Source: Sphingopyxis sp. MWB1
GTDB taxonomy: Bacteria > Pseudomonadota > Alphaproteobacteria > Sphingomonadales > Sphingomonadaceae
Reading direction: 5' to 3'
Assembly (NCBI RefSeq): GCF_000763945.1
Contig: NZ_JQFJ01000002.1
Span: 1,550,001 to 1,614,000, forward strand
DNA: 64,000 bases
Part shown: piece by piece, positions 51,751-63,517 of the stretch
Numbering within the stretch: position 1 is the first letter of the stretch
Layout of the letters: every line of letters starts with the position of its first letter
The notes under the pieces: model-generated
The model's database searches: none
The model's input: the letters and a program-made list of their open reading frames with translations, nothing else
Told to the model about the DNA's origin: nothing
Translations under genes and position numbers: made by a program

Positions 51751-52700
51751 TCCGCGCGGGGGCGGGTCCACAATCCTTCGCGGTTGATCCGCCGCTGCGG
51801 CGGACGGCGGAGCACCGACCAGCCCGCGCGTGCCACCCAGCCGAGCTTGGCAAAAAAGGAGGTGCGGGCGCGGTGGTCCCACGCATGATCGCCGCGCGCG
51901 CGCACCTCGCGGGCGATATCGCCATAAATGCCCGTCGCGGCGAGCACCGCCCAGCGGCTGCGCGGTGGCAGCTTGCGCGCGCCCCAGCGCGCCGAGGCTT
52001 CATATTCCTCCGCCATTTCAGCGAGCCAGCGCGCCATCACCGACAGGCGCGGGCGAAAGGCGGGGTGCATATGCTGCCCCGGCGGAATGTCGAGCTCGAC
52101 CATCCATTCGACGGGCAGATAGCAGCGGTCGGCGGCGGCATCCTCCGCGACATCGCGGGCGATATTCGAAAGCTGAAAGGCGATGCCAAGGTCGCTCGCC
52201 CGGTCGAGGGTGCGCTCGTCATCGGGGTCGATCCCCATCACCAGCGCCATGGCCACCCCGACCGCCCCCGCGACATGATAGCAATAAAGCAGCAGATCAT
52301 CCTCGCTGCGCGGGCGCCATTCATCGACGTCGAGCGCAAAGCCCGCGATGATATCGTCGATGAGGCCGCGCGGAATCGCGACCTGTTCGAGCAGCAGGCC
52401 CAGCGCGTCAAAGGCCGCCTCCCCCGTCGGGCGGCCCGCATAGGCGGCATCGGTGAGCGCGCGCACCCGCGCGAGCGCTGCCTGGGGGTCATGGTCGTCG
52501 GTGGCCATGGCGCCGCCATGATCCTGCCCGTCGATCAGATCGTCGGAGGCGCGGCACCAGGCATAGAGGAGCCAGACACGTTCGCGCGTTTCGCGATCGA
52601 AGAGCTGGCTGGCGAGGGCGAAGCTTTTCGATCCCTGGGCAATGCTGTCATAGGCAAAGCCGTGCAGATCATGCGCTTCATATCCCCCCGGCGAGCGCAT
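51741..52700 (-). CDS. crtB: Phytoene synthase (squalene/phytoene synthase family)
   Basis: 319 residues. The two Asp-rich motifs are ASDDLIDG (D53, D54, D57) and NIARDVAEDAAADRCYLP (~178-195). SIAQGSKSFALASQLFDRET and LLYAWCR are CrtB/HpnD family features. It condenses two GGPP to phytoene, the first carotenoid step, matching yellow sphingomonad pigments. No crtI, crtY or crtZ genes are nearby, so the pathway is split across the genome. Convergent with the adenylate-forming gene; its start overlaps the LOG gene stop. Confidence 0.85.
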   Translation of the reverse strand: MRSPGGYEAHDLHGFAYDSIAQGSKSFALASQLFDRETRERVWLLYAWCRASDDLIDGQDHGGAMATDDHDPQAALARVRALTDAAYAGRPTGEAAFDALGLLLEQVAIPRGLIDDIIAGFALDVDEWRPRSEDDLLLYCYHVAGAVGVAMALVMGIDPDDERTLDRASDLGIAFQLSNIARDVAEDAAADRCYLPVEWMVELDIPPGQHMHPAFRPRLSVMARWLAEMAEEYEASARWGARKLPPRSRWAVLAATGIYGDIAREVRARGDHAWDHRARTSFFAKLGWVARAGWSVLRRPPQRRINREGLWTRPRADQA

Positions 52701-53281
52701 CAGAGATCGTCGGCCTTCATCGCAAAGATCGGTTCATGCGGTTCATAGGCCGCCATCTTGTCGAGCAATTCGTCGAGCCCCGCATCGACGATCATGATCC
52801 CTGCATGGGCGGGGCGGACAAAGCCAACCTCGATCATATGGCGGTTGAAGGCGATGAGATCATTGTAGAAGCCCGCTGCGTTGAGCAGGCCCACGGGCTT
52901 GGCATGATAGCCAAGCTGCGCCCAGCTGATCGCTTCCCACAGCTCGTCCATCGTGCCGGTGCCGCCGGGAATGGTGAGGAAGCCGTCGGACAGGTCGGTG
53001 AACATCTTCTTGCGTTCGTGCATCCCCGAAACAATGTGCAATTCGGTGCAGCCGCGGTGCGCGACTTCGGTGCCGACGAGCGCTTCGGGAATCACCCCGA
53101 TCACCTCACCGCCTGCTTCCAGCGCCGAATCGGCCACGGCGCCCATCAGCCCAAGGCGCCCGCCGCCATAGACGACGCCAATGCCGCGTTCCGCCAAGGT
53201 GCGGCCGACATGGCGAGCGGTTTCAATATAGACAGGATCTTCGGGGGTCGCGGACCCACAGTACACAGCAAGTTTTTTCAT
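52700..53281 (-). CDS. LOG-family (cytokinin riboside phosphoribohydrolase-like) protein
   Basis: 193 residues. The diagnostic PGGTGTMDE is at 105-113, with GGGRLGLMG earlier (nucleotide binding). LOG proteins hydrolyse nucleoside 5'-monophosphates at the N-glycosidic bond; in bacteria many are called LOG/TIGR00730 (PpnN-like distant). The start is on the minus strand, divergent from lnt. The gap 53282-53400 holds a palindrome TGATC-CT-GATCA (53359-53370) that may be regulatory. Its stop overlaps the crtB start (TGATG). Confidence 0.88.
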   Translation of the reverse strand: MKKLAVYCGSATPEDPVYIETARHVGRTLAERGIGVVYGGGRLGLMGAVADSALEAGGEVIGVIPEALVGTEVAHRGCTELHIVSGMHERKKMFTDLSDGFLTIPGGTGTMDELWEAISWAQLGYHAKPVGLLNAAGFYNDLIAFNRHMIEVGFVRPAHAGIMIVDAGLDELLDKMAAYEPHEPIFAMKADDL

Positions 53282-53400
53282 TCCCCTCCCTTACCCGCGG
53301 ACCCGGCGCAAAGTCGAGATGGAGCGGACGCCCGCTTTTGCCCCGAAGCCGCTGTCATTGATCCTGATCATTGTGAGCGATGATTGCGGCGGCTAAGACG

Positions 53401-55008
53401 ATGCCCGTGACCGCGCCCCTTACCCGCTTCGCCGCCCTTGCCGCCCGCTGGCCCAAAATGCTGGCCTTTGCGCTCGGCCTTGTCTCCGCGACCGGCTTTG
53501 CGCCGCTGGGCCTCTGGCCGCTGACGCTGCTGGCGCTTGCGGGGTGGATGGGGATGGTGGCGCACAGCGGGGGCGGATGGCGCGCGCTGGGGCTGGGCTG
53601 GTGTTTTGGGCTGGGGCATTTTCTCCTCAGCCTCAACTGGATTGCGACGGCCTTTACTTATCAGGCGGCGATGCCGGCGTGGCTCGGCTGGGTGGCGGTG
53701 CTGCTGCTTGCCCTTTATCTTGCGCTTTTTCCGGCGCTGGCCGCCTGGGGCGCGTGGATGGTCGAACGGCGGCTGGGCGCGCGCGAACTGGCCCCGGCGC
53801 CGATGGTCAGCGCGCCTTTTGTGCTCGCCTTTGCAGGGGTGTGGAGCCTTTCGGAATGGCTGCGAAGCTGGCTTTTCACCGGCTTTGCCTGGAACCCGCT
53901 GAGCGTCATCAACCTGCCCGCGAGCGCGCCGGTGATATGGGTGGGAAGCTATGGTGCATCGGCGCTCGTCATCCTGTTTGCCGGGGCGCTGTTGCTGCTC
54001 GCCCTTCGCCGCTTTCGCCTCGCCGCGGCCTTTGCGCTGGCGCCGGGGCTGATTGTTGCGCTCGCCATGCTGACCGTTCACCACCAAGGGGCGCTGGCCA
54101 GGAGCGAGGATCGCCCTGCCCCGACCCGCATCACCCTCGTCCAGCCCAATATCGGGCAGGAAGACAAGTGGGAGGGGGACAAGGCCGCCGCCAATTTCGA
54201 AAAGCTGGCGCGGCTGACGCAGCCCATCGACGACCAGCCGCGGCTGATCCTGTGGCCCGAGGCGGCGATCCCCGACTATCTGGAGAGCGGATATCCGCTT
54301 TATTATTATGATCATGCCCCCGCCTTTGCGCGCGCGCGGCTCGCGGCGCTGATGAACCCCGGCGACCGGATGCTGCTCGGCGCGCTGCGGCTGGAATTTG
54401 ATGCGAAGGGCGAGGCGGTGGGCGCGCGCAACGCGGTGCTGAGCGTCGATGCGAGCGGCAAGCTGGGGCCGCATTATGACAAGGCGCATCTGGTGCCCTA
54501 TGGCGAATATCTGCCGCTGCGGCCGATATTGTCGGCGCTGGGGCTGTCGCGGCTCGCCCCCGGCGACATTGATTTCTGGCCCGGCCCCGGGCCGCGCTCG
54601 ATCCGCCTGGGCGATTTGGGGCGGGTCGGCCTGCAAATTTGTTACGAGATCATCTTTTCAGGCCAGGTGGTCGACCGGGCGAACCGCCCCGATTTTATCT
54701 TCAACCCGTCCAACGACGCCTGGTTCGGCGCGTGGGGGCCGCCGCAGCATCTGGCGCAGGCGCGGCTGCGCGCGCTGGAAGAGGGACTGCCGGTCATCCG
54801 TTCGACCCCGACCGGAATCAGCGCGGTGATCGCCGCTGACGGACGCATCGCCGCCTCCATCCCCATGCACCGCGCAGGGAGGATCGATACCGAAGTGCCG
54901 CCGCCCCACGCCCCGACGCTGTTCGCGCGTTTCGGCAATGGGCTGGCGGTCGGATTTGCGCTCGCCCTCCTCGCGCTGGCCATTGCCATGCGCGCGCGCC
55001 GACGCTAA
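53401..55008 (+). CDS. lnt: Apolipoprotein N-acyltransferase
   Basis: 535 residues from the ATG at 53401; an ATG at 53380 would add seven residues. About six N-terminal membrane helices ([20 protein letters not shown]) are followed by a nitrilase-like catalytic domain. The Glu is in [14 protein letters not shown], the Lys in [12 protein letters not shown] and the Cys in [31 protein letters not shown] is a signature stretch. It completes lipoprotein acylation at the periplasmic side of the inner membrane. A membrane helix near the C-terminus ends the protein. Confidence 0.93.
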   Translation: MPVTAPLTRFAALAARWPKMLAFALGLVSATGFAPLGLWPLTLLALAGWMGMVAHSGGGWRALGLGWCFGLGHFLLSLNWIATAFTYQAAMPAWLGWVAVLLLALYLALFPALAAWGAWMVERRLGARELAPAPMVSAPFVLAFAGVWSLSEWLRSWLFTGFAWNPLSVINLPASAPVIWVGSYGASALVILFAGALLLLALRRFRLAAAFALAPGLIVALAMLTVHHQGALARSEDRPAPTRITLVQPNIGQEDKWEGDKAAANFEKLARLTQPIDDQPRLILWPEAAIPDYLESGYPLYYYDHAPAFARARLAALMNPGDRMLLGALRLEFDAKGEAVGARNAVLSVDASGKLGPHYDKAHLVPYGEYLPLRPILSALGLSRLAPGDIDFWPGPGPRSIRLGDLGRVGLQICYEIIFSGQVVDRANRPDFIFNPSNDAWFGAWGPPQHLAQARLRALEEGLPVIRSTPTGISAVIAADGRIAASIPMHRAGRIDTEVPPPHAPTLFARFGNGLAVGFALALLALAIAMRARRR

Positions 55009-55023
55009 CAGAGCGTCACATAA

Positions 55024-55057
55024 ACTTTTCTTTATATCACTTCAAAGAAAGTCTTTC
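55024..55057 (+). promoter_or_regulatory. AT-rich metK leader with two mutually exclusive hairpins
   Basis: ACTTTTCTTT (55024-55033) pairs with AAAGAAAGT (55044-55052) with one bulge. The alternative AAAGA (55044-55048) pairs with TCTTT (55052-55056), directly before the metK ATG. The two cannot form together and no GGAG-type Shine-Dalgarno is visible. It does not match any SAM riboswitch I know well enough to name. Confidence 0.35.
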
Positions 55058-56284
55058 ATGCGCAACAGCTTCCTCTTCACCTCCGAAAGCGTGTCCGAAG
55101 GGCATCCCGACAAGGTGGCGGACCAGATCAGCGATGCGATCGTCGACCTGTTCCTGTCGAAAGACCCCGAGGCGCGCGTCGCGTGCGAGACGATGACCAC
55201 AACCCAGCTGGTTGTGCTGGCCGGCGAGATCCGTTGCAAGGGCGTCTATGAAAATGACGCCTGGGCCCCCGGCGCGCTGGATGAGATTGAAGCGACCGTC
55301 CGCAAGACGGTGAAGGAAATCGGCTATGAGCAGGAGGGTTTCCACTGGGAAAGCTTGCGCTTTGAAAATAATCTCCACGGCCAGTCGGCGCATATCGCCC
55401 AGGGCGTGGACGAAGCCGCGAACAAGGATGAGGGCGCAGGCGACCAGGGCATCATGTTCGGCTATGCCGCCGACGAAACGCCCGACCTGATGCCCGCAAC
55501 GCTGGATTACAGCCACAAGATTCTGCAGCGCATGGCCGAAGATCGCAAATCGGGCAAAGCGCCTTTTCTGGAACCCGACGCCAAGAGTCAGGTCACGCTG
55601 CGCTATGCCAATGAGCATCCCGTCGAGGCGACGGCCATCGTCGTTTCGACCCAGCATGTGCCGGGATATTATTTCCACAATGGCGAAGGCGATGAAGCCA
55701 AATATGCGACGCTGCGCGATTATGTGAAAAGCGTCATCGCCGATGTGCTGCCCGCCGAACTGCTGACCGACAATACGGTCTATCACATCAACCCCACGGG
55801 CCGTTTCGAAATTGGCGGTCCCGATGGCGACGCCGGGCTGACGGGCCGCAAGATCATCGTCGACACCTATGGCGGCGCCAGCCCGCATGGCGGCGGCGCC
55901 TTCAGCGGCAAGGACCCGACCAAGGTCGACCGCTCGGCGGCCTATATCACCCGCTATCTGGCGAAGAATATCGTCGCCGCGGGACTGGCCCGCCGCTGCA
56001 CGATCCAGCTGAGCTATGCCATTGGCGTCGCCGAACCGCTGTCGGTCTATGTCGACCTGCACGGCACGGCGGCGAATGGCGCAAGCGAAGCTGCGCTGGA
56101 ACAATTGCTGCCGCAACTGGTGCGCCTGACGCCCAAGGGCATTCGCACGCATCTGGGCCTCAACAAGCCCATTTATCGCCAGACCGCCGCCTATGGCCAT
56201 TTCGGGCGCCAGTCGAACGGCGATGCTTTCCCCTGGGAACGCACCGATCTGGTCGACAAGCTGAAGGCGGCTTTTCCGGGCTGA
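55058..56284 (+). CDS. metK: S-adenosylmethionine synthetase
   Basis: 408 residues from the ATG at 55058; the start [20 protein letters not shown] is canonical. DQGIMFGYA and the P-loop-like [18 protein letters not shown] are present, as is the [20 protein letters not shown] stretch. It makes SAM from methionine and ATP. It stands alone behind a short leader that may fold into alternate hairpins. The lnt stop is 49 bases upstream, so a separate promoter within or before that gap is likely. Confidence 0.95.
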   Translation: MRNSFLFTSESVSEGHPDKVADQISDAIVDLFLSKDPEARVACETMTTTQLVVLAGEIRCKGVYENDAWAPGALDEIEATVRKTVKEIGYEQEGFHWESLRFENNLHGQSAHIAQGVDEAANKDEGAGDQGIMFGYAADETPDLMPATLDYSHKILQRMAEDRKSGKAPFLEPDAKSQVTLRYANEHPVEATAIVVSTQHVPGYYFHNGEGDEAKYATLRDYVKSVIADVLPAELLTDNTVYHINPTGRFEIGGPDGDAGLTGRKIIVDTYGGASPHGGGAFSGKDPTKVDRSAAYITRYLAKNIVAAGLARRCTIQLSYAIGVAEPLSVYVDLHGTAANGASEAALEQLLPQLVRLTPKGIRTHLGLNKPIYRQTAAYGHFGRQSNGDAFPWERTDLVDKLKAAFPG

Positions 56285-56300
56285 GGCGGCCCCGCCGCCT
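56284..56300 (+). terminator. GC-rich hairpin after metK (weak terminator candidate)
   Basis: AGGCGGC-CCC-GCCGCCT is a perfect 7-bp stem overlapping the last base of the metK stop. No U-run follows, so termination is uncertain. Confidence 0.35.
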
Positions 56301-56366
56301 GCCGGGACGGCAAATGATCAAAGCGGGGGCTTTCGCCGCGCGGTGCTGCGCGCTAACGCCCGCGCC

Positions 56367-57086
56367 ATGACTGCTTATAAATCCGGCGACCCGACGACGC
56401 TCAACCGCCTTTATGGCCGTTCCAAGGGCAAACCGCTGCGCGCGGGCCAGCAGGAGCTGGTCGACCAGCTTTTGCCGCAAATTGCCGTGCCCGCCGACGG
56501 CAAGGTCAGCGCGGCGCGGCTGTTCGGCGAAGACCGGCCGCTGCATTTCGAAATCGGCTTTGGCGGCGGCGAGCATATGGCGGGGCGCGCCGACATGCTG
56601 CCCGATCATGGCTTCATCGGCGCCGAACCCTTTATCAACGGGGTCGCACAGGCGCTCGTCCATGTCAGCGGCGATCATGGCGCGCATCCGCCGCTCGCCA
56701 ATGTGCGCATTCATCATGGCGACGCGCTGGAGGTGCTGCGGCGCATTCCCGATCATGCGCTGAGCTTTGCCTATCTGCTTCACCCCGACCCCTGGCCCAA
56801 GGCGCGCCATGCCAAGCGGCGGATGATGAATGACGGCCCGCTCGACCTGATCGCCGCCAAGCTCAAACCCGGCGGCGAATTTCGCTTTGGCACCGACCAT
56901 CCCGTCTATCTGGAACATGCGCTGATGGTGATGCGGCGTCACCGCCACCAGTTTGAATGGCTCGCTGAAACCGCCGATGATTTCCTGACCCGCCCCCCCG
57001 GCTGGCCCGAAACCCGCTATGAAGCCAAGGCCCGGCGGCAGGGGCATGAGGTCTGGTATTTTCGCTATCGGCGCCGGGCTGATTAG
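56367..57086 (+). CDS. trmB: tRNA (guanosine(46)-N7)-methyltransferase TrmB
   Basis: 239 residues from the ATG at 56367; a few open codons upstream are not conserved. HFEIGFGGGEHMAGRADMLP is the SAM-binding strand-loop, then FIGAEPF. LHPDPWPKARHAKRRMMN is diagnostic for TrmB. It methylates G46 in tRNA variable loops. It follows metK on the same strand after ~80 bases. Length is normal. Confidence 0.94.
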   Translation: MTAYKSGDPTTLNRLYGRSKGKPLRAGQQELVDQLLPQIAVPADGKVSAARLFGEDRPLHFEIGFGGGEHMAGRADMLPDHGFIGAEPFINGVAQALVHVSGDHGAHPPLANVRIHHGDALEVLRRIPDHALSFAYLLHPDPWPKARHAKRRMMNDGPLDLIAAKLKPGGEFRFGTDHPVYLEHALMVMRRHRHQFEWLAETADDFLTRPPGWPETRYEAKARRQGHEVWYFRYRRRAD

Positions 57087-57126
57087 GAGCAGGGAGCCAT
57101 TTGGGATGATGTTCGTTGCCTAGGGC

Positions 57127-57813
57127 ATGAACGCTGATCCTGCTAACCCGGCCTCGCGCCATGGCGACATTTTTGAAGATTTTATCCGCTCGGCGGATTT
57201 TCCCTGTGTCGGCGCAAAATCAGCGCTGGCGCGGGGGCAGCTGAAAATATTGCCCGCCGCCGATATCCGAAGCGCGTGGAACGATCTGGAGATCCACCGC
57301 GAGCTGATCGACTGGGCCGCCGATTATCGCGCCAATAAGAACGGATTTCGCAGTCTGGCGGTGTTGTTCGACGGGCCGATCGACCTTGATGAAGAGGAAT
57401 TTGAGCGGGCGCTGTGGAATCGGGTGCAATCGCTCGCGGACAAGGATAGCTGGAAGGGCATAGGCTATGACCCCCGCGTATCCGCTAACCCCGATGACCC
57501 GCATTTTTCGCTGAGTTTCGGGGGCGAGGCCTTTTTCGTCGTCGGGCTGCATCCCCGGGCATCGCGGCCGGCGCGGCGCTTTGAACGGCCCGTGCTGGTC
57601 TTCAACCTGCATGACCAGTTTGAGCAGCTGCGCGAAGAAGGGCGCTATGAAAAGATGCGCCGGACGATTTTGGAGCGCGACGAGCAACTCGCGGGAAGCA
57701 TCAATCCGATGCTGGCGCGCCACGGCGATTCGAGCGAGGCCATTCAATATAGCGGGCGCCGCATCGACGGCGACTGGACCTGTCCCTTTCACGACCCGAG
57801 GGCCGCATCATGA
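57127..57813 (+). CDS. YqcI/YcgG (GntA-like) heme-dependent oxygenase-like protein
   Basis: 228 residues. The conserved FPCVGAKSALARGQLKI near the start and GGEAFFVVGLHPRASRPARR centrally mark the YqcI/YcgG family. Members include GntA, a heme-dependent N-hydroxylase of guanitoxin synthesis. WDGDWTCPFHDP-like (here DGDWTCPFH) at the end is also typical. The function here is not established. It overlaps the next gene, a DUF1989 protein, by ATGA, a pairing I remember as recurrent; it suggests a shared small-molecule pathway. Confidence 0.8.
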   Translation: MNADPANPASRHGDIFEDFIRSADFPCVGAKSALARGQLKILPAADIRSAWNDLEIHRELIDWAADYRANKNGFRSLAVLFDGPIDLDEEEFERALWNRVQSLADKDSWKGIGYDPRVSANPDDPHFSLSFGGEAFFVVGLHPRASRPARRFERPVLVFNLHDQFEQLREEGRYEKMRRTILERDEQLAGSINPMLARHGDSSEAIQYSGRRIDGDWTCPFHDPRAAS

Positions 57814-58394
57814 CCCATCGCATTGCGCCGCGCAGCGGCACCGCCTTCATCCTGAAAAAAGGCGAGACGCTGCGCGTTACCGATCCCGAAGGCGGGCAGG
57901 TCAGCGACCTCCTCGCCTTTTCTGCGGCCGATCCCAAGGAGGTGGTCTCCAACGGGCGCACCTTTGATTATGAAGAGACGATCCGGCTGACGGCGGGGCA
58001 CCGCCTCTGGTCCAACCGGTCGAACCCGATGCTGGAAATTGTCGAGGATGGCGTCGGCCAGCATGATTTTCTGCTGACACCGTGCAGCGAGGCGACCTTC
58101 CGGCATTTCTATCCCGATCAGCCCGTGCATCGCGGCTGTTTCGGCAATCTGGCCGAAGCGCTGGCGCCTTATGGCATCGAAGCCGATGCCATCCCCGTCG
58201 CCTTTAACCTGTTCATGAATGTCCCGGTGGCGCCCGATGGCGCGATCAAGGTGATTGCGCCGACGACCAAGGCGGGGGACTTCATCCGCCTGCGCGCACT
58301 CACCGACCTCATCATCGGCCTGACCGCCTGCTCTGCCTATGATAGCTGCGGCGGGACCTTCAAGCCGATTGATTATGTGATTGAAAGCGCCTGA
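57810..58394 (+). CDS. DUF1989 (urea carboxylase-associated-like) protein
   Basis: 194 residues. KGETLRVTDPEGGQVSDLLA opens it, then LWSNRSNPMLEIVEDGVGQH, FLLTPCSEATFR, NLFMNVPVAPDG and LTACSAYDSCGG. These are features of the DUF1989 family, cupin-like proteins linked to urea carboxylase and guanidine metabolism. Cys and His in the central stretch could bind metal. It is coupled to the GntA-like gene and precedes tRNA-Gln. Confidence 0.82.
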   Translation: MTHRIAPRSGTAFILKKGETLRVTDPEGGQVSDLLAFSAADPKEVVSNGRTFDYEETIRLTAGHRLWSNRSNPMLEIVEDGVGQHDFLLTPCSEATFRHFYPDQPVHRGCFGNLAEALAPYGIEADAIPVAFNLFMNVPVAPDGAIKVIAPTTKAGDFIRLRALTDLIIGLTACSAYDSCGGTFKPIDYVIESA

Positions 58395-58419
58395 AACGGC
58401 GCCGCACTTCGGACCGGAC

Positions 58420-58494
58420 TGGCTGGGGCGGCAGGATTCGAACCTGCGCATGGCGGTACCAAAAACCGCTGCCTTACCGCTTGGCTACGCCCCA
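58420..58494 (-). tRNA. tRNA-Gln (TTG)
   Basis: The minus strand folds as a full cloverleaf: acceptor TGGGGCG/CGCCCCA, D-arm AGCCAAGCGGTAAGGC, anticodon loop TTTTGGT (TTG) and T-arm GCAGGTTCGAATCCTGC, with discriminator G and encoded CCA at 58420-58422. It lies between the DUF1989 gene and ilvE. The flanking spaces 58395-58419 and 58495-58564 show nothing else. Confidence 0.95.
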
Positions 58495-58564
58495 ATGCCG
58501 GTGCGCGCGCTCCTATACAGGCGGCGCGCAATTGGCAAGCCGCTTAGCGCGACATTCAGCCCCC

Positions 58565-59650
58565 TTAAAGGCGGGTGACCCAGCCATAGGGATCGGCGGC
58601 GCGGCCGCGCTGGATGTCGACCAGCCGGTCCTTGAGCATGCCCGTTACCTGCCCCGGCCCGCCCGCGCCGATGGTGAAGCTGGTGTCGCCGCGCGTCACC
58701 TTGCCGACCGGGGTGACCACAGCGGCGGTGCCGCAGGCAAAACTTTCGGTAAGGCGGCCGCTTTCCGCATCCGCCTGCCACTGGTCGATGGCATAGGGTT
58801 CCTCGCGCACCGTCAGCCCGGCGTCACGCGCCAGCGTCATCAGCGCATCGCGGGTGATGCCCGGCAGGATGCTGCCGGTGAGCGGCGGGGTGATGATGCT
58901 GCCGTCGTCAAAGACGAAGAACATGTTCATGCCGCCCAGCTCCTCGATCCAGCGGCGTTCGGCGGCGTCGAGGAAGACGACCTGATCATGCCCCTTGGCA
59001 ATCGCCTGGCTCTGCGCGATCAGGCTGGCGGCATAATTGCCGCCGCATTTGGCGGCGCCCGTTCCGCCCGGCGCCGCGCGGGTATAATCGTCCGATACCC
59101 AGAGCGAGACGGCGGGCGCGCCCGATTTGAAATAATTGCCGACGGGCGAGGCGATGACGAGGAAATGATATTCCGACGCGGGCTTCACCCCCAGAAACAC
59201 CTCGCTCGCATACATGAAGGGGCGCAGATACAGCGCACCGCCCTCCACCGGGGGGAACCAGTGAGCGTCCACGGCGACGATCTGCTTTACCGCTTCGATG
59301 AACAATTGCTCGGGCAGTTCAGCCATCGCCATGCGGCGCGCGCTTTCGTTGAAGCGCGCGGCATTGGCCTCGACCCGGAACAGCGCCATCGACCCGTCGT
59401 CGAGGCGATAAGCCTTCAGCCCTTCGAAAATTTCCTGCGCATAATGGAGCACCGCCGTTGCCGGATCGAGCGAGAGCGGACCGCGCGGCATCACCTGGGC
59501 GTCGTGCCAGCCGCGATCCTCGCTATAGCGGATCGAGACCATATGATCGGTGAACACCCGCCCGAACACCGGATCGGCAATCGCCGCCGCCCGGACATCG
59601 TCCGCCATCGGGCTGGGGTGCGGCACATGGGCAAAAGCGGGAGCAGTCAT
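58565..59650 (-). CDS. ilvE: Branched-chain amino acid aminotransferase
   Basis: 361 residues from the ATG at 59650; an ATG five codons upstream is possible. The PLP Lys lies in GGTGAAKCGGNYAAS. FEGLKAY and ELGGMNMFFVFDDG are class IV aminotransferase motifs, and TGSILPGITRDALMTLARD is typical of IlvE. It converts Leu, Ile and Val to their 2-oxo acids and back. Divergent from the MarR-type gene, an arrangement often seen in alphaproteobacteria. Confidence 0.93.
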   Translation of the reverse strand: MTAPAFAHVPHPSPMADDVRAAAIADPVFGRVFTDHMVSIRYSEDRGWHDAQVMPRGPLSLDPATAVLHYAQEIFEGLKAYRLDDGSMALFRVEANAARFNESARRMAMAELPEQLFIEAVKQIVAVDAHWFPPVEGGALYLRPFMYASEVFLGVKPASEYHFLVIASPVGNYFKSGAPAVSLWVSDDYTRAAPGGTGAAKCGGNYAASLIAQSQAIAKGHDQVVFLDAAERRWIEELGGMNMFFVFDDGSIITPPLTGSILPGITRDALMTLARDAGLTVREEPYAIDQWQADAESGRLTESFACGTAAVVTPVGKVTRGDTSFTIGAGGPGQVTGMLKDRLVDIQRGRAADPYGWVTRL

Positions 59651-59728
59651 CGATAAGCCTGTCATTCAAGGGTTGAGCAATACTGCGCCTCTTGCCAAAG
59701 CCGGGCGCGAGGCGCAACGGTAGTCGCC

Positions 59729-60235
59729 ATGAGCGAAGAAAATTTTCTTTCACAAGTTCCCGCTGCTTCTGCCCTTTTCTTGCGCGAAGATGAAGTGCGC
59801 CGGGGAATCGAATTTCTGTTTTTTGCCCATGCCGCGCTGTGGCGCAGCGTCGATGCGCGGCTGGCGGAGCATGAGCTGGGCCGGGCCCATTATCGCGCGC
59901 TCTATTTCATTGCGCGCCAGCCGGGCCTGACGGTCACCGACCTGCTCACCCTGCTCGGCATTACCAAGCAGTCGCTGGGCCGTGTGCTGAAGGAGCTGGA
60001 AGCGCGCGCGCTCGTCACCTCCCGCCCCGGCAATCGGGACCGGCGGCAAAAGGAATTGCGGCTGACCGACAGCGGGCGGGCACTGGAGAAAAGCGTCTTT
60101 GCCGCGCTGCGCGATGCGATGAGCCGCGCCTATACCCATGCGGGTCAGGCGGCGGTCACCGGATTCTGGCAGGTGAGCGAAGCATTGATGCCGCCCCGCG
60201 ACCGCGCACGCGCCGTAGCGCTGGGGCAAGGCTGA
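59729..60235 (+). CDS. MarR-family transcriptional regulator
   Basis: 168 residues. The winged helix contains LGRAHYRALYFIARQPGLTV, ITKQSLGRVLKELEARALVT then RPGNRDRRQKELRLTDSGRAL, the MarR wing and recognition pattern. Divergent from ilvE by ~80 bases, so it may regulate ilvE or itself; the petP-type regulator in Rhodobacter has a comparable position. No ligand is predictable. No clear Shine-Dalgarno was found. Confidence 0.85.
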   Translation: MSEENFLSQVPAASALFLREDEVRRGIEFLFFAHAALWRSVDARLAEHELGRAHYRALYFIARQPGLTVTDLLTLLGITKQSLGRVLKELEARALVTSRPGNRDRRQKELRLTDSGRALEKSVFAALRDAMSRAYTHAGQAAVTGFWQVSEALMPPRDRARAVALGQG

Positions 60236-60287
60236 CAGCCAGCGCGAGCGCGCGGAAGCGGCTGCCCATCAGACCGGGAAAGCGCGC

Positions 60288-62737
<2,450 letters not shown>

Positions 62738-62823
62738 CTGCCTCTCCCATGCTTGCAAGCGACCGGGCGGTAACAAGGCTGCTGCAACCGCAGCAAGTCC
62801 GGCCAAATGATGCCGCCGTCCCA

Positions 62824-63507
62824 TCATCGCGCGACTGCCAGAAGGTGGATGTCGCAGCGCCTGGCAAAGCCCAGCGATTCATACAGGCCGATTGCCCCGG
62901 CATTGTCGGCATAGCTGTGCAGAAAGGGCCGGTCGCCCCGCAGCGCCATTTCGCGCATGACATGGGCGATCAGTGCGCGGGCAAAGCCCCGCCCCCGGCA
63001 ATCGGCCCATGTCGCGACCCCGCTGACTTCCGCCATGCCCGGCATCAACATGCGCTGCCCCGCCATGGCGAGGAGGCGCCCCTGTTCGACGATGCCGTAA
63101 AAGGGACCATAGAAGCGTGTCTTGCTGCCCCAGGGACCGGGGCGCGCATGATCGGCGAGCGCCGCCATATCATCGGCATGGTCCTCGCCGAGCGGGATGA
63201 TCGGCGGATCGCCGGGGCGCGGCGCAGGCGGCGGCCCTTCGGCCACCATCTGGGCGAGCGTGGCGCGTTTCACTTCGCGCACCCCCGGCGGGAGCGGCGG
63301 CGGGCTGCGTTCGACAATCCAAAGTTCGCCCGCCTCCGGGACCAAGCCGGCGAGCGCCGCCTGCGCCGCCGCGCCCTCGTCAGCAGCGGCACCAAAAGGG
63401 CCATAGCCCGGATCAATCCGCCGCGCACGCGCATCCCCCTCCGCCAGATGCGCCTGCCGCCCGCAGAGCATCGACCAGACGGGGCGGTCGAGGGGGTGAG
63501 AAAACAT
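62824..63507 (-). CDS. GNAT-family N-acetyltransferase
   Basis: 227 residues from the ATG at 63507, with GGGAGGG upstream; the open frame continues 77 codons further into the oxygenase gene and is rejected. SGVATWADCRGRGFARALIA, then HSYADNAGAIGLYESLGFAR are the acetyl-CoA-binding R-G-x-G-x-A and later strands of GNAT enzymes. The N-terminal half is poorly conserved. It probably acetylates a small molecule or protein; the substrate is unknown. First of three genes leading to ligA. Confidence 0.82.
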   Translation of the reverse strand: MFSHPLDRPVWSMLCGRQAHLAEGDARARRIDPGYGPFGAAADEGAAAQAALAGLVPEAGELWIVERSPPPLPPGVREVKRATLAQMVAEGPPPAPRPGDPPIIPLGEDHADDMAALADHARPGPWGSKTRFYGPFYGIVEQGRLLAMAGQRMLMPGMAEVSGVATWADCRGRGFARALIAHVMREMALRGDRPFLHSYADNAGAIGLYESLGFARRCDIHLLAVAR

Positions 63508-63517
63508 CAAACCCTCC

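Noticed and set aside
55008..55058. Known SAM riboswitch (SAM-II, SAM/SAH) before metK
   Set aside because: The leader is too short and AT-rich, and the conserved cores do not appear.
62738..62827. 30-residue N-terminal extension (signal-like) on the ABM protein
   Set aside because: The stretch has codons unlike its neighbours (GGA, TTG, TTA) and a good GGGAGAGG precedes the internal ATG at 62737, despite the appealing ATGA overlap at 62827.
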